Shown in pieces: positions 16,718-31,440 of a stretch of DNA of 64,000 bases. The DNA is taken from contig JACKGY010000005.1 of assembly GCA_020639295.1 (NCBI GenBank), positions 310,001 to 374,000 of the forward strand, read 5' to 3'. The stretch comes from Planctomycetota bacterium (GTDB lineage Bacteria > Planctomycetota > GCA-002687715 > DRQF01). The notes beneath the pieces were generated by a model, which saw only the letters and a program-made list of their open reading frames with translations, was not told the origin of the DNA and did not search any database. A program made the position numbers and the translations under genes. Within the stretch, counting starts at the first letter, position 1; every line of letters starts with the position of its first letter.

Positions 16718-18751
16718 TCAGACCAGCTGGATGCCTCGATCGCGAAGCAGGTTGGCGATTCCGGCTTCGCTCGGATCGCCCGCGACCTCCACGATGCGAT
16801 CGTCGAGACGACGCAGCACGAAGTCACGAAGCTCGGCGATCTCGAGCAGACGATCGATGTCGGCCTTGCCCGCCGCCTCGAGCACCCAGGCCCGCCGGGC
16901 CTCGATCCGCACCAGGCGCTCGCACCACTCGCGCACGCTGAAGGCCACGTTCTCCGGCAGGCTGTGCCGGGAATGCTCGTCCAGCAGCGCGAGGATGTCC
17001 TCGGCGTCGAGGCCGGCGGCGGCCGCCTCCTGCACGCTCTCCCGGGTGAGGCGATAGTGCAGGGCGAAGTCCGCCTTCTCGCGGACCGCGAAGCGACCGA
17101 GCTCGTGGATCAGGTCCGGACCGGCGTTCTCCGGGAAGACGATGACCTCGTGATCGGGGTTGACGACCAGGGCCAGTCCCACCGGGGCATGGAGTTCCTC
17201 GATCTTGAGGCCGAAGGCCCGGGCGCCGGCGACGTTCAGACGCAGGGCCCAGGGCCGGCGCTCGCCCTCGCGGATCGACAGATCGACCACGCCGACCCGG
17301 GCCAGGCCTTCCACCACCCAGCGCTGCAGACAGCGAAGCAGGAGGTCGGGAGTCGCCAGGGGCGGGAAGGGGGCGTTCTTGTGCCGATCCTGGTAGCGCT
17401 GCGCCTGTTCGGGACGGACCATCTGGGCCAGCCAGGCGTTGCGGGCCCGGGTCACCAGCCCGCTCACCGCCAGCCAGACGCCGGTACCGGCGGGCTTCAG
17501 CAGCTCGATGAACTCGCGTCGCAGGCCACGATGATGGAGGGCCGACATGCCGCGGGTCGAGCCACGCTGGGCGTTCTCGAGCAGATCGGCCAGGATCTCG
17601 GCGCCACCCTGCTGGCGATACTCCTGCCAGCGCCGGGTCGGACGGAGGCGATGGTCCAACGCCGGCGTGATCAGGTCCCGGTGGACCAGGAAGTCGAGAT
17701 ACCAGAGCAGGTCGGCTTCCTCGCCGGCCGGACGCTCGCCCGGGGTGAGCGCGTCCTTCACCAGCTTGCGCAGGGCCGTCTTGTAGTACTCGCCGGTCTT
17801 CTTGACCTTGAAGGGCGAGCGCTCGATCGAGGCCACGATGCCGCGCAGATCGGCGACGGCGTCGCAGCCGCGGCGCAGATTCGACCCGGCCTCGTCCTCG
17901 TCCACCTCCGGCGCGCCCAGGAGGACGTCGACCACCTCGGCGAAGATCACCAGCCAGCCGTCTCCACAGGTCAGGCCATGGTTGGTCAGCTCGCAGCGTT
18001 CGTAGCAGCCGAGCAGTCGACGCTCGAGTTCGCGCCCCCAGAGCTTGAGGATCTCCGGTTCGACCTCGATCCCGAGCCGGCGGCGGGCGTCGTCGTCGAG
18101 GACGCCGCCATGGGCCTCGACCTCGTCGAAGATCGCCTTGAGTTCGTCGATCTCGATCGAGTCGATGCGGCGCCGAAGTTCGCGCGCCTCGATCAGCTGG
18201 TCGTAGAGCTCGACGTGGCTGACCTCGCGCAGTTCACCCAGACCGATGCTCTCGAGTCTGACCTTGAGCTCGCCCCGATCGACGAAGCGAAGATGCGCGC
18301 GGAGGCCGAGCGAGGCATCGATCGGGCGCCGGCTCGAGTCGAAGACGATCTCGAGGAGACGCCCCAGCTCCTCGGGGATGCAATAGGACGTGCCACGCGA
18401 GGCCCCACCGCGGGCCCGCCGCGGGATGAAGAAGCCGCGCTCGGCCAGGGCGGTCGCGACCGGCACCAGCTCGAAGTCGTCGACCGGCAGCTCCTCGGCA
18501 TCGAAGTCCTTGAGGTCGAAGACCTCGCTCCAACGCCCCGATCGGACCACGAATACCAGCAGATCCCGGAGCTTGGAGGGCAGCTGTGGGAGGCGCTCCT
18601 CGATGATGCGGCGCGAACTCAGGGCATCGCCCAGCATCCGGCGCCGGTCCCGTTCACCGACCGGCCAGGCATGGCGGTCGAAGTTCCAGAAGCCGAGGGC
18701 ATGGTCGAGATCCTTGCCGTCGAAATGCTCCAGAGCCTGTTCGAGCTTCAC
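16718..18751 (-). CDS. Helicase-associated protein (XPB/Ssl2 N-terminal-like)
   Basis: A 677-residue protein of the bacterial helicase-associated type that accompanies XPB-like helicases, especially known from Actinobacteria. It contains winged-helix-like stretches (LPSKLRDLLVFVVRSGRW) and a C-terminal module (about residues 500-600: PVGLALVVNPDHEVIVFPEN) that resembles the N-terminal domain of the adjacent XPB helicase. The GTG start overlaps the helicase stop by 4 bases (GTGA), with AGGGGA upstream, so the pair is translationally coupled. It probably loads or steers the helicase at damaged DNA. The domain call is by resemblance. Confidence 0.7.
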   Translation of the reverse strand: MKLEQALEHFDGKDLDHALGFWNFDRHAWPVGERDRRRMLGDALSSRRIIEERLPQLPSKLRDLLVFVVRSGRWSEVFDLKDFDAEELPVDDFELVPVATALAERGFFIPRRARGGASRGTSYCIPEELGRLLEIVFDSSRRPIDASLGLRAHLRFVDRGELKVRLESIGLGELREVSHVELYDQLIEARELRRRIDSIEIDELKAIFDEVEAHGGVLDDDARRRLGIEVEPEILKLWGRELERRLLGCYERCELTNHGLTCGDGWLVIFAEVVDVLLGAPEVDEDEAGSNLRRGCDAVADLRGIVASIERSPFKVKKTGEYYKTALRKLVKDALTPGERPAGEEADLLWYLDFLVHRDLITPALDHRLRPTRRWQEYRQQGGAEILADLLENAQRGSTRGMSALHHRGLRREFIELLKPAGTGVWLAVSGLVTRARNAWLAQMVRPEQAQRYQDRHKNAPFPPLATPDLLLRCLQRWVVEGLARVGVVDLSIREGERRPWALRLNVAGARAFGLKIEELHAPVGLALVVNPDHEVIVFPENAGPDLIHELGRFAVREKADFALHYRLTRESVQEAAAAGLDAEDILALLDEHSRHSLPENVAFSVREWCERLVRIEARRAWVLEAAGKADIDRLLEIAELRDFVLRRLDDRIVEVAGDPSEAGIANLLRDRGIQLV

Positions 18752-20482
18752 GCTCCGTCCCCTTTCGTGCTGCAGGGCGCCTCGGCGCCGAGATCCTCGC
18801 TGTTGCTCCAATCGAGCGCCGCGAACTCGCTGCGGACGTTCATCACCTCGTAGTGGTAGCCCTGCTCGGTGAGGAACATCTGGCGATTGGCGGCGAAGCG
18901 CATCTCGCGCGTCTCGTCGGTGACGAGGGTGTAGAAGATGGTCTCCAGGTCATGGCTCTTGGGACGCAGCACGCGGCCGAGCCGCTGCGCCTCCTCCTGG
19001 CGGGAGCCGAAGGTGCCGGAGACCTGGATGGCGACGTTCGCGTCTGGCAAGTCGATGGCGAAATTGGCCACCTTCGACACGATCAGCCGCGTGATCTTGC
19101 CCTGACGGAAGTCGCCGTAGAGCTGCTCGCGATCGGCGAGCGTCGTCTTGCTGGTGATGATGTCGATCCCGGTCATGGCGCGGATCTGGGCCAGCTGCTT
19201 CAGGTACATGCCGATGATCAGGACCCGATCCGAGGCGTGTCGATCGAGCAGGGCCGCGAGGGCGCGCAGCTTGAGCGGGTTCTCGGCCGCGAGTCGATAG
19301 CGCTCGCGGCGACCGGCCTCCTCGTACTGGAGGGCGTCCTCGCGGGCGAAGGGTACCCGGACCTCGACGCAGCGGGCCTCGGCGATGAAGCCCTGACCCT
19401 CGAGCCGACGCCAGGGCATGTCGTAGCGTTTGGGCCCGATGAGCGAGAAGACCTCGTCCTCGCGTCCGTCCTCGCGCACGAGCGTGGCGGTCAGGCCGAG
19501 TCGGCGGCGGGCCTGGAGTTCGGCGGTCATCCTGAAGACCGGCGCGGGCAGCAGATGGACCTCGTCGTAGACGACCAGTCCCCAGTTCTCCCGCATGAAG
19601 GCAGTGAAGTGCGGATGGTCCCCGTCCCGGGCCGAGCGGTAGGTGATCATCTGGTAGGTGGAGACGGTCACCGGCGCGATCTCCTTGACCTCGGAGCTGT
19701 ACTCGGCGATCGCGGTCTCGGGCAGGTTGGTCTTGTCGCGCAGTTCGCGCAGCCACTGACGGACGGCCGTGGTGCTGTTGGTCAGCACCAGGGTCTTGGT
19801 CTGGTAGAGCTGCATCACCGCCATCGCGGTGACCGTCTTGCCGGCCCCGCAGGGCAGGACGACCACGCCGTTGCCGCCGCGCTGGTCGCCATCCTGATAG
19901 AAGGCCTCGGCGGCCGCGCGCTGATAGGACCGCAGGCCGAAGCCGCTGCCGTCGCCGAGCCGTTCCTGGAGGTCGAAGTCGAGGCTGTCGCCCTCGAGAT
20001 AGCCGGCGATGTCCTCGACCGGGAAGCCGGCGCGGACGAGCGCCCGCTTCAGCTCGCCACGGGCCGCCTCGGCTACGACCAGCTCGCAGCGCTCGGGATC
20101 GGCCTCGGTGACGAAGTCCACCAGGCTCTTCAGCGCGGCCACGCGATCCCAGAGATCCTGGGACACGGACAGGACCAGCCGATCGTTCTCCCGGCGGAGG
20201 AGCAGCCGACCGAAGCGGCTCATGATCTCCTCGATCTGGCCGGTCAGCGTCCGCGGCAGGGGCAGCATCGAGAACCGGTCCAGGAAGGCGACCACGTCCT
20301 CGCAGGGAATACCGGCGGCGGCCGCGTTCCACAGCGAGATCGGCGAGATCCGGTAGGTATGCAGGTTCTCCGGGCTCTTCACCAGCTCGGCGAACTGGGC
20401 CAGGTTCTCGCGGGCCTCGTCGGCCCGCGGATGATGGACGTCGAGCAGGACCGTCCGGTCGTTCTGCACGATCAGGGGTCCG

Positions 20483-20496
<14 letters not shown>
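18748..20496 (-). CDS. XPB-type DNA repair helicase (superfamily 2)
   Basis: A 582-residue bacterial XPB/Rad25 homologue, an ATP-dependent 3'-5' DNA helicase or translocase. An N-terminal damage-recognition-like domain (about 1-180) precedes helicase domain 1, with GLRSYQRAAAEAF, Walker A LPCGAGKT (K220) and Walker B DEVH (311-314). GLTATLVREDGREDE is the RED-type motif region. Domain 2 (about 390-550) has LGRVLRPKS near its end. The ATG lies inside the last codons of uvrA (14-bp overlap). Linkage with uvrA suggests a role in nucleotide excision repair or recovery of stalled polymerase. Confidence 0.9.
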
Positions 20497-26302
<5,806 letters not shown>

Positions 26303-26365
26303 CGGGTCCGCTGCTCCCTCCCGGAGGCCGCCCCGCGCGACTTTTCATTCCGGGTCAAACCGGGG

Positions 26366-26393
26366 ATTATAGACAGCCGCGCAAGGGGCTCAA
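26366..26393 (-). promoter_or_regulatory. Promoter of the uvrA-XPB operon
   Basis: On the minus strand, TTGAGC (26393-26388), a 16-bp spacer and a consensus TATAAT (26371-26366). The predicted start near 26359 gives a leader of about 57 nt. No LexA-like box was recognised by eye. Confidence 0.65.
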
Positions 26394-26616
26394 AGGGGCG
26401 GCCAGCAGCCCTTTCTCGGGCTTCTCACCGGATCGCCACCGTCTCTTCCTCCATCGGCCCGACGAGAAAAGATGCAGTCCCCGCTCAAGTTCGGGGCCGG
26501 ACGAGACGATGTTCCTGGTGTGAGACGCGCCGACGATGGCGTGATCGATCGGCGGATTCAGACGGTCACAAGTCACCAACTTTTTTAGCTGCCGGCCGAC
26601 TCTTGAACCTCGATCG

Positions 26617-26645
26617 ATCGCGCCCTCGCCGGCGCGATTTTTTTT
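26617..26645 (+). terminator. Strong plus-strand terminator without an upstream gene
   Basis: ATCGCGCC (26617-26624) pairs perfectly with GGCGCGAT (26631-26638) around a 6-nt loop, followed by eight T (26638-26645). The T-run is on the plus-strand side only, so it does not fit the leftward IMPase gene that ends at 26697. Confidence 0.75.
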
Positions 26646-26696
26646 GCCTCGGCCGCGCGACGTCGGACGCCGTGGGCAGGGCGGCGATCGTTCGGG

Positions 26697-27518
26697 TCAG
26701 CGACCGCGGGCGGCGGCCAGTTCGTCGCGGAGGGCCTCGAGGATGCGCGGCGCGCCGGCCATGATCTGCCGGCCGAAGAGCCAGTCCTCGCCGCCGTCGA
26801 GGTCACTGACCAGACCGCCGGCCTCGCGCACGATGACGGCGCCGGCGGCGACGTCCCAGGGCGCGAGATGGAGCTCCCAGAAGGCGTCGAAGCGCCCGGC
26901 CGCGGTCCAGGCCAGGTCGAGGGCGGCGCTGCCGCAGCGCCGGATCGCCCGGGTCTTGCGCAGGAGGGCCGCGAAGGGCGCGACGTTGTCGTCCTCGAGT
27001 TCCTCGAGCCGGTAGGCGAAGCCCGTGGCCAGCATGGCCTCGATCAACTGCTCGCGCGGGCTCACCCGCAGGACCCGACCGTCGAGCCGCGCGCCGCGTC
27101 CCTCCGAGGCGAGGTAGAGCTCGTCGAGCCGGGGGGCATGGATGCAACCCGCGAGGGGTCGTCCCCGCTCCATCACGCCGAGGGACACGGCGAAGATCGG
27201 CAGGCCGTGGACGAAGTTCGTGGTGCCGTCCAGGGGATCGATCACCCAGAGCCGGTCGGCCGCCTCTGCGGTCGCGCGATCGGCGCCACCCGACTCCTCG
27301 GCCAGGACGACGTGGTCCGGAAAGCGGCGGCCGATCTGCTCGAGGACGTAGGCCTCGGACTCCCGATCCGCTCGGGTGAGCAGATCGCGGCGACCCTTGA
27401 AGTCGACCTCGCTGGCGGCGAGCCGCCCCAGGTGGGAGAGCAGGATCTCGCCCGCGCCGCGCGCGATCTCCTCGAGAGCCCGCTCCAGCTCGATCAGCTC
27501 GCTCGCCTCAGCGCTCAT
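26697..27518 (-). CDS. Inositol monophosphatase family protein (SuhB/CysQ-like)
   Basis: A 273-residue Mg-dependent phosphatase of the IMPase superfamily. Metal-binding motifs: VLAEESGG, the signature DPLDGTTNFVHG and the C-terminal WDVAAGAVIVREAGG. Members hydrolyse inositol phosphate, 3'-phosphoadenosine phosphate or sugar phosphates, and SuhB also acts in rRNA transcription antitermination. The sequence alone does not choose between these. The start overlaps the rarA stop by 11 bp. It is the last gene of the galE-dacB-rarA unit. Confidence 0.88.
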   Translation of the reverse strand: MSAEASELIELERALEEIARGAGEILLSHLGRLAASEVDFKGRRDLLTRADRESEAYVLEQIGRRFPDHVVLAEESGGADRATAEAADRLWVIDPLDGTTNFVHGLPIFAVSLGVMERGRPLAGCIHAPRLDELYLASEGRGARLDGRVLRVSPREQLIEAMLATGFAYRLEELEDDNVAPFAALLRKTRAIRRCGSAALDLAWTAAGRFDAFWELHLAPWDVAAGAVIVREAGGLVSDLDGGEDWLFGRQIMAGAPRILEALRDELAAARGR

Positions 27519-28893
27519 CCTTCCTCTCCTCCTGGCGACGGGCCCGGACCTTGTCCCACCAGTCCATCCGCCGCTGCAGTTCCTTCTCGAACCCGAAGGG
27601 CGAGGGACGGTACCAGGCGCGCCCCTGGAGCCCCTCGGGCAGGTAGTGCTGGTCGGCGATCGCCTCGTCCATGTCGTGCGGGTACTGGTAGTCGCGACCG
27701 TAGCCGAGCGACTTCATCATGCCGGTCGCGGCGTTGCGCAGGTGCATCGGCACCTCGCCCAGGGGGCCGCGCCCGATCTCGGCGCGCAGCTCGCCGTAGG
27801 CCCGGTAGAGGGCGTTCGACTTCGGCGCCAGGGCCATGTAGACCGCCGCCTGGGCCAGCGCCAGCTCGCCCTCCGGCGAACCGAGCTGACGGTAGCTCTC
27901 ACGCGCGGCCAGCGCGATCGCCAGCGCCTGCGGATCGGCGAGGCCGACGTCCTCGCTGGCGAAGCGGACGATCCGCCGCGCCACCCAGAGCGGATCCTCG
28001 CCGGAGACCAGCATCCTGGTCAGCCAGTAGATCGCCGCCTGCGGGTCGCCGCCGCGCATCGACTTGTGGAAGGCGCTCATCACGTTGAAGTGATCCTCGC
28101 CCGATCGGTCGTAGCGCAGCTTGCCGCCGCTGAACGCGGCCTCCACGTCGGCGGCCTCCACCCGCCCCTTGCCGATGCCGCCCCGGGCCTGCTCGCGGAG
28201 GAGCAGGGCCTCGAGCGCATTGAGGCAGCTGCGCGCGTCCTGACCGGCACGATCGAGCAGGGCCTCGCGGGCGGCCTCGTCCACCGGGATCGCGGTCGGC
28301 AGGTCCCAGCGTTCCGGCTCGGCGAGGGCGCGATCCACCAGGCTCCGGATCGCGGCCCGATCGTGCGCCTTCAGGACGAAGAGCTGGCAACGCGACATGA
28401 GCGCCGCGTTGAGCGCGAAGGATGGATTCTCGGTGGTGGCGCCGATCAGGACGATGGTGCCGTTCTCGACGTGGGGCAGGAAGGCGTCCTGCTGGCTCTT
28501 GTTGAAGCGGTGGATCTCGTCGACGAAGAGGATCGTGCCCCGGCGCTCGGCGCGCCGGCGGCGGGCCGCCTCGGCGACGATCTCGCGCACCTCCTTCACG
28601 CCCGAGAGCACCGCGCTGAAGGAGACGAAGGCGAGCCCCGTGGTCCGGGCGATGACCTGCGCGATGGTGGTCTTGCCGGTGCCCGGAGGCCCCCAGAGGA
28701 TCATCGACGGCACCCGATCCTGCTGGACGAGGTCACGGAGGAGGCTGCCTGCGCCGACCAGTTCGTCCTGGCCGACGATCTCGTCGAAGCGCTCCGGCCG
28801 CATGCGTTCGGCCAGCGGCGCGCCCTCGGGCCCGACCGCGAGCGGCGCCGCGTGGTCGTCCTCGAAGGCGTCGAAGAGACCGGGCTCGCTCAC
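27508..28893 (-). CDS. rarA: Replication-associated recombination protein A (RarA/MgsA)
   Basis: A 461-residue AAA+ ATPase acting at stalled replication forks. Near the N-terminus is the family motif LAERMRPERFDEIVGQDEL. Walker A is GPPGTGKTT (K74), Walker B VDEIHRFNKSQQDAFLP (DEIH at 125-128), and sensor 1 is GATTENPSF. The C-terminal MgsA tetramerisation part holds GGDPQAAIYWLTRML and YKYPHD-like GRDYQYPHDMDEA. The ATG overlaps the dacB stop by 4 bases (ATGA). Confidence 0.96.
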   Translation of the reverse strand: MSEPGLFDAFEDDHAAPLAVGPEGAPLAERMRPERFDEIVGQDELVGAGSLLRDLVQQDRVPSMILWGPPGTGKTTIAQVIARTTGLAFVSFSAVLSGVKEVREIVAEAARRRRAERRGTILFVDEIHRFNKSQQDAFLPHVENGTIVLIGATTENPSFALNAALMSRCQLFVLKAHDRAAIRSLVDRALAEPERWDLPTAIPVDEAAREALLDRAGQDARSCLNALEALLLREQARGGIGKGRVEAADVEAAFSGGKLRYDRSGEDHFNVMSAFHKSMRGGDPQAAIYWLTRMLVSGEDPLWVARRIVRFASEDVGLADPQALAIALAARESYRQLGSPEGELALAQAAVYMALAPKSNALYRAYGELRAEIGRGPLGEVPMHLRNAATGMMKSLGYGRDYQYPHDMDEAIADQHYLPEGLQGRAWYRPSPFGFEKELQRRMDWWDKVRARRQEERKDER

Positions 28894-30413
28894 GGTTCGA
28901 TCAGCGCCAGGGCCTGACAGATCTCGTCCTGCACCGAGCGGGCCCGGCCGACGAGGCAGTCGTTGCAGAGGATCGAGAAGGCCGCCCAGCGATCGGGGCC
29001 GATCTGCAGGTAGCCGGAAAGCGCGGAGGTCTGGTTCAGGGTCCCGGTCTTGGCGAAGAGGCGACCGTCGAGGCTCTTCATCCGGCCATGCAGGGTGCCG
29101 TCATGGCCCGGCTGGGCCAGGGCGCCGCGGAAGGCCTCGGCGGCCCGGTCGCGCTGCATGAGGTCGAGCAGGGCGACGATCTGGGCGGCGGAGAGCCGGT
29201 TGTCGCGCGACAGCCCGCTGCCGTCGGCGATGACGCTGTCCGCGGCGAGGATGCCCCGCTGCTCGAGCCAGCCGGAGAGGGCGCGCGAGCCGCCGCCGAA
29301 GCTGCCCTCGCCGACGAGTTCGGCGCCGATCAGGCGGAAGAACAGCTCGGCGTAGAGATTCTGGCTCTCGGTCAGCATCGTGGTCAGGCTGCGCCGCGCC
29401 CGCGCCACGAAGTCGAGCAGGGCCGGCCGCTCCGGCAGGACCCGATCGGGCTCGACCCGACCGACGCCACCGACCTCGATGCCCCGCGTCTCCAGCGCCC
29501 GCGCCAGCGCGGTCACGTAGTAGAGATCGCCGTCGTGGATGCTGACGTCGGCGTCGTAGGTCGAACGGGCGACGATGCTGCCGCTCACCGTGAAGCGGTT
29601 GTCGTCCCGGCCACGGCTGACGACGATGTTCTGCCGCTCCGCCAGGTCGAGGCGATCGGTCACCGAGACGTAGCCCACGTCGGGGCGGACGCCGACGCGG
29701 CTCCGCCCCTCCTCCACCCGGCACTCGATCTGGCAGCGGTTGTCGTTGTAGACCAGAGCCGAGACCTCGGCGAGGTAGCGGCTCTCGGGACCGTCGTTGG
29801 GCCAGTTCGGGCCGGTGGCGGGCCCGCTGAACAGGCGTCCGTCGGCGAGCAGGCGCCCGCTCACGGCGCGCAGGCCGCGGCTCTCGAGCTTGGCCGCGAT
29901 GGCATCGATGGCCTGCTCGGGATCGTCGCCGAAGAGACTCCGGCTGAGGCTCGGGTCGCCGCCGCCGACGACGATGAGGTCGCCGTCGAGGCGGCCCGCG
30001 CCGTCGATCTCGCCGTCGGCGACGAAGCGGGTCGAGAGCTGGTGTTCGGGCCCGAAGACGGCGAGGAAGACGCCGCCGGTGAGCAGCTTCATGTTGGAGG
30101 CCGGCACCAGGGCGCGGTCGGCCTCGTGGGCGAAGAGGAGGTCGCCGGTGCCGAGATCGACCACGAGGGCCGAAACCGCCGCTCCTTTACCGAGGCGCTC
30201 GACCGCTCGCTCGGCCTGTCGGGCGAAGCCACGGATGGCCTCGTCCGGTAGCGGCCGGGGGCGGGGGCGGGCGGACTCGGCCGCGGCCGCCTGGTCGCCG
30301 TAGGCGTCCGGCCGCTGGGGCTCCTCGCTACAGGCGAAACAGAGCGGGAGCAGGAGGGCGAGGATCAGGAAGCAGGCTGTCCTCGCCACCCCACCGGCAT
30401 GGGACGCGGTCAT
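28890..30413 (-). CDS. dacB: D-alanyl-D-alanine carboxypeptidase/endopeptidase (PBP4, DacB type)
   Basis: A 507-residue class C penicillin-binding protein that trims peptidoglycan peptides in the periplasm. An N-terminal signal (about residues 11-27) ends at LCFACSE, possibly a non-canonical lipobox with C28. Active-site motifs: SNMK (S106 to K109), DGSGLSRDN (SxN-type) and KTG at 455-457. A large insertion domain between the first two motifs is normal for PBP4. Its presence supports a peptidoglycan wall in this organism. It lies 12 bp after galE. Confidence 0.93.
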   Translation of the reverse strand: MTASHAGGVARTACFLILALLLPLCFACSEEPQRPDAYGDQAAAAESARPRPRPLPDEAIRGFARQAERAVERLGKGAAVSALVVDLGTGDLLFAHEADRALVPASNMKLLTGGVFLAVFGPEHQLSTRFVADGEIDGAGRLDGDLIVVGGGDPSLSRSLFGDDPEQAIDAIAAKLESRGLRAVSGRLLADGRLFSGPATGPNWPNDGPESRYLAEVSALVYNDNRCQIECRVEEGRSRVGVRPDVGYVSVTDRLDLAERQNIVVSRGRDDNRFTVSGSIVARSTYDADVSIHDGDLYYVTALARALETRGIEVGGVGRVEPDRVLPERPALLDFVARARRSLTTMLTESQNLYAELFFRLIGAELVGEGSFGGGSRALSGWLEQRGILAADSVIADGSGLSRDNRLSAAQIVALLDLMQRDRAAEAFRGALAQPGHDGTLHGRMKSLDGRLFAKTGTLNQTSALSGYLQIGPDRWAAFSILCNDCLVGRARSVQDEICQALALIEP

Positions 30414-30425
30414 GGCTGGTCTCCG

Positions 30426-31427
30426 TCAGCGGTCCTGGTAGCCCTCGGGATGACCGGACGCCCATTCCCAGGCGGTCCGGACGATCGTCTCCAGATCGCC
30501 GAAACGGGGCTTCCAGCCCAGGACCTCGCTCGCCTTCTTGTAATCGGCGACCAGGACGGCCGGATCGCCGGCGCGGCGCGGCGCGGCGCTGCGGACCACG
30601 GCCTTGCCGGTGACCTTCTCGACCGTGTCGATCACCTGCTGGACCGAGTAGCCGGAGCCGTTGCCCAGGTTGAAGGCCGTGCTCGCGCCACCCTTCTCCA
30701 GGTATTCGAGCCCACGGATGTGCGCGTCCGCGAGGTCGAGGATGTGGATGTAGTCGCGGACGCAAGTGCCGTCCGGCGTGTCGTAGTCGGTCCCGAAGAT
30801 CTTGATGTCGGGGCGCTGGCCCATCGCCGCCTTGAGCACCAGCGGGATCAGGTGGGTCTCGGGATCGTGGTCCTCGCCGATCGCCCCGCCCTCGACCGCG
30901 CCGGCGGCGTTGAAGTAGCGCAGGATGCAGTAGCTGAAGCCGTAGGCCGGACCGTAGTCCCTGAGGATCTGCTCGATCATCAGCTTGGTGCGGCCGTAGG
31001 GATTGATCGGCTCCTGCGGGTGGCTCTCGTCGATCCGCTCGCGCACCGGGTTGCCGAAGGTCGCGGCCGTGGACGAGAAGATGAAGCGCTTCACCTCCGC
31101 CCGGCGCATGGCCCGCAGCAGGACCAAGGTCGAGGCGACGTTGTTGAAGTAGTACTTCTCCGGATTCTCGACCGACTCGCCGACGTAGCAGTTGGCCGCG
31201 AAGTGGAAGACCGCGCGCACCTGATGCTCGGCGAAGAGGCGGTCGAGCTTCTCCTCCTCGTTCAGGCTGCCGACGATCAGGGGCGTCTCGCCGCAGGCGG
31301 CGCGATGCCCCTCCGAGAGGTTGTCGTAGCAGAGGGTCTTGAAGCCGCGGCGCCGCAGCTCGTGGAGACAATGGCTGCCGATGTAGCCGGCACCGCCGAC
31401 CACCAGGATGGTGTCACCGTCGCTCAT
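30426..31427 (-). CDS. galE: UDP-glucose 4-epimerase
   Basis: A 333-residue extended SDR that interconverts UDP-glucose and UDP-galactose with bound NAD. Glycine motif VGGAGYIGSH near residue 10, ANCYVGESVENPEKYY, SSTAATFGNP, NPYGRTKLM with the catalytic Tyr/Lys, and RYFNAAGA. The length is standard. It lies 13 bp after the TPR gene and 12 bp before dacB, so the three are an operon. It could supply UDP-galactose for envelope sugars. Confidence 0.95.
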   Translation of the reverse strand: MSDGDTILVVGGAGYIGSHCLHELRRRGFKTLCYDNLSEGHRAACGETPLIVGSLNEEEKLDRLFAEHQVRAVFHFAANCYVGESVENPEKYYFNNVASTLVLLRAMRRAEVKRFIFSSTAATFGNPVRERIDESHPQEPINPYGRTKLMIEQILRDYGPAYGFSYCILRYFNAAGAVEGGAIGEDHDPETHLIPLVLKAAMGQRPDIKIFGTDYDTPDGTCVRDYIHILDLADAHIRGLEYLEKGGASTAFNLGNGSGYSVQQVIDTVEKVTGKAVVRSAAPRRAGDPAVLVADYKKASEVLGWKPRFGDLETIVRTAWEWASGHPEGYQDR

Positions 31428-31440
31428 GGTGTTCCTTCGC

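Larger units (their letters stand above)
26303..26696. other. Gene-free region between uvrA and the IMPase gene, with an orphan terminator
   Basis: About 390 bases without a supportable protein gene. It contains the uvrA promoter (minus strand), small hairpins at 26407-26422 and 26479-26496, a T-run at 26581-26586, and a strong intrinsic terminator for the plus strand at 26617-26645. No plus-strand gene leads into that terminator, so a small RNA is possible. I looked for tmRNA, RNase P, SRP and tRNA landmarks and did not find them. Confidence 0.5.

Noticed and set aside
26581..26586. T-run as a second terminator
   Set aside because: The preceding GTCACAAGTCACC is a direct, not inverted, repeat, so no stem forms.
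26395..26645. tmRNA, RNase P RNA, SRP RNA or a tRNA
   Set aside because: Their landmark sequences (tRNA-like CCA end, GAGGAAAGTCC, GGAAG-loop of SRP, T-loop TTCGA) are absent. CCCCG-CTCAAGTT-CGGGG has an 8-nt loop, unlike a T-arm.
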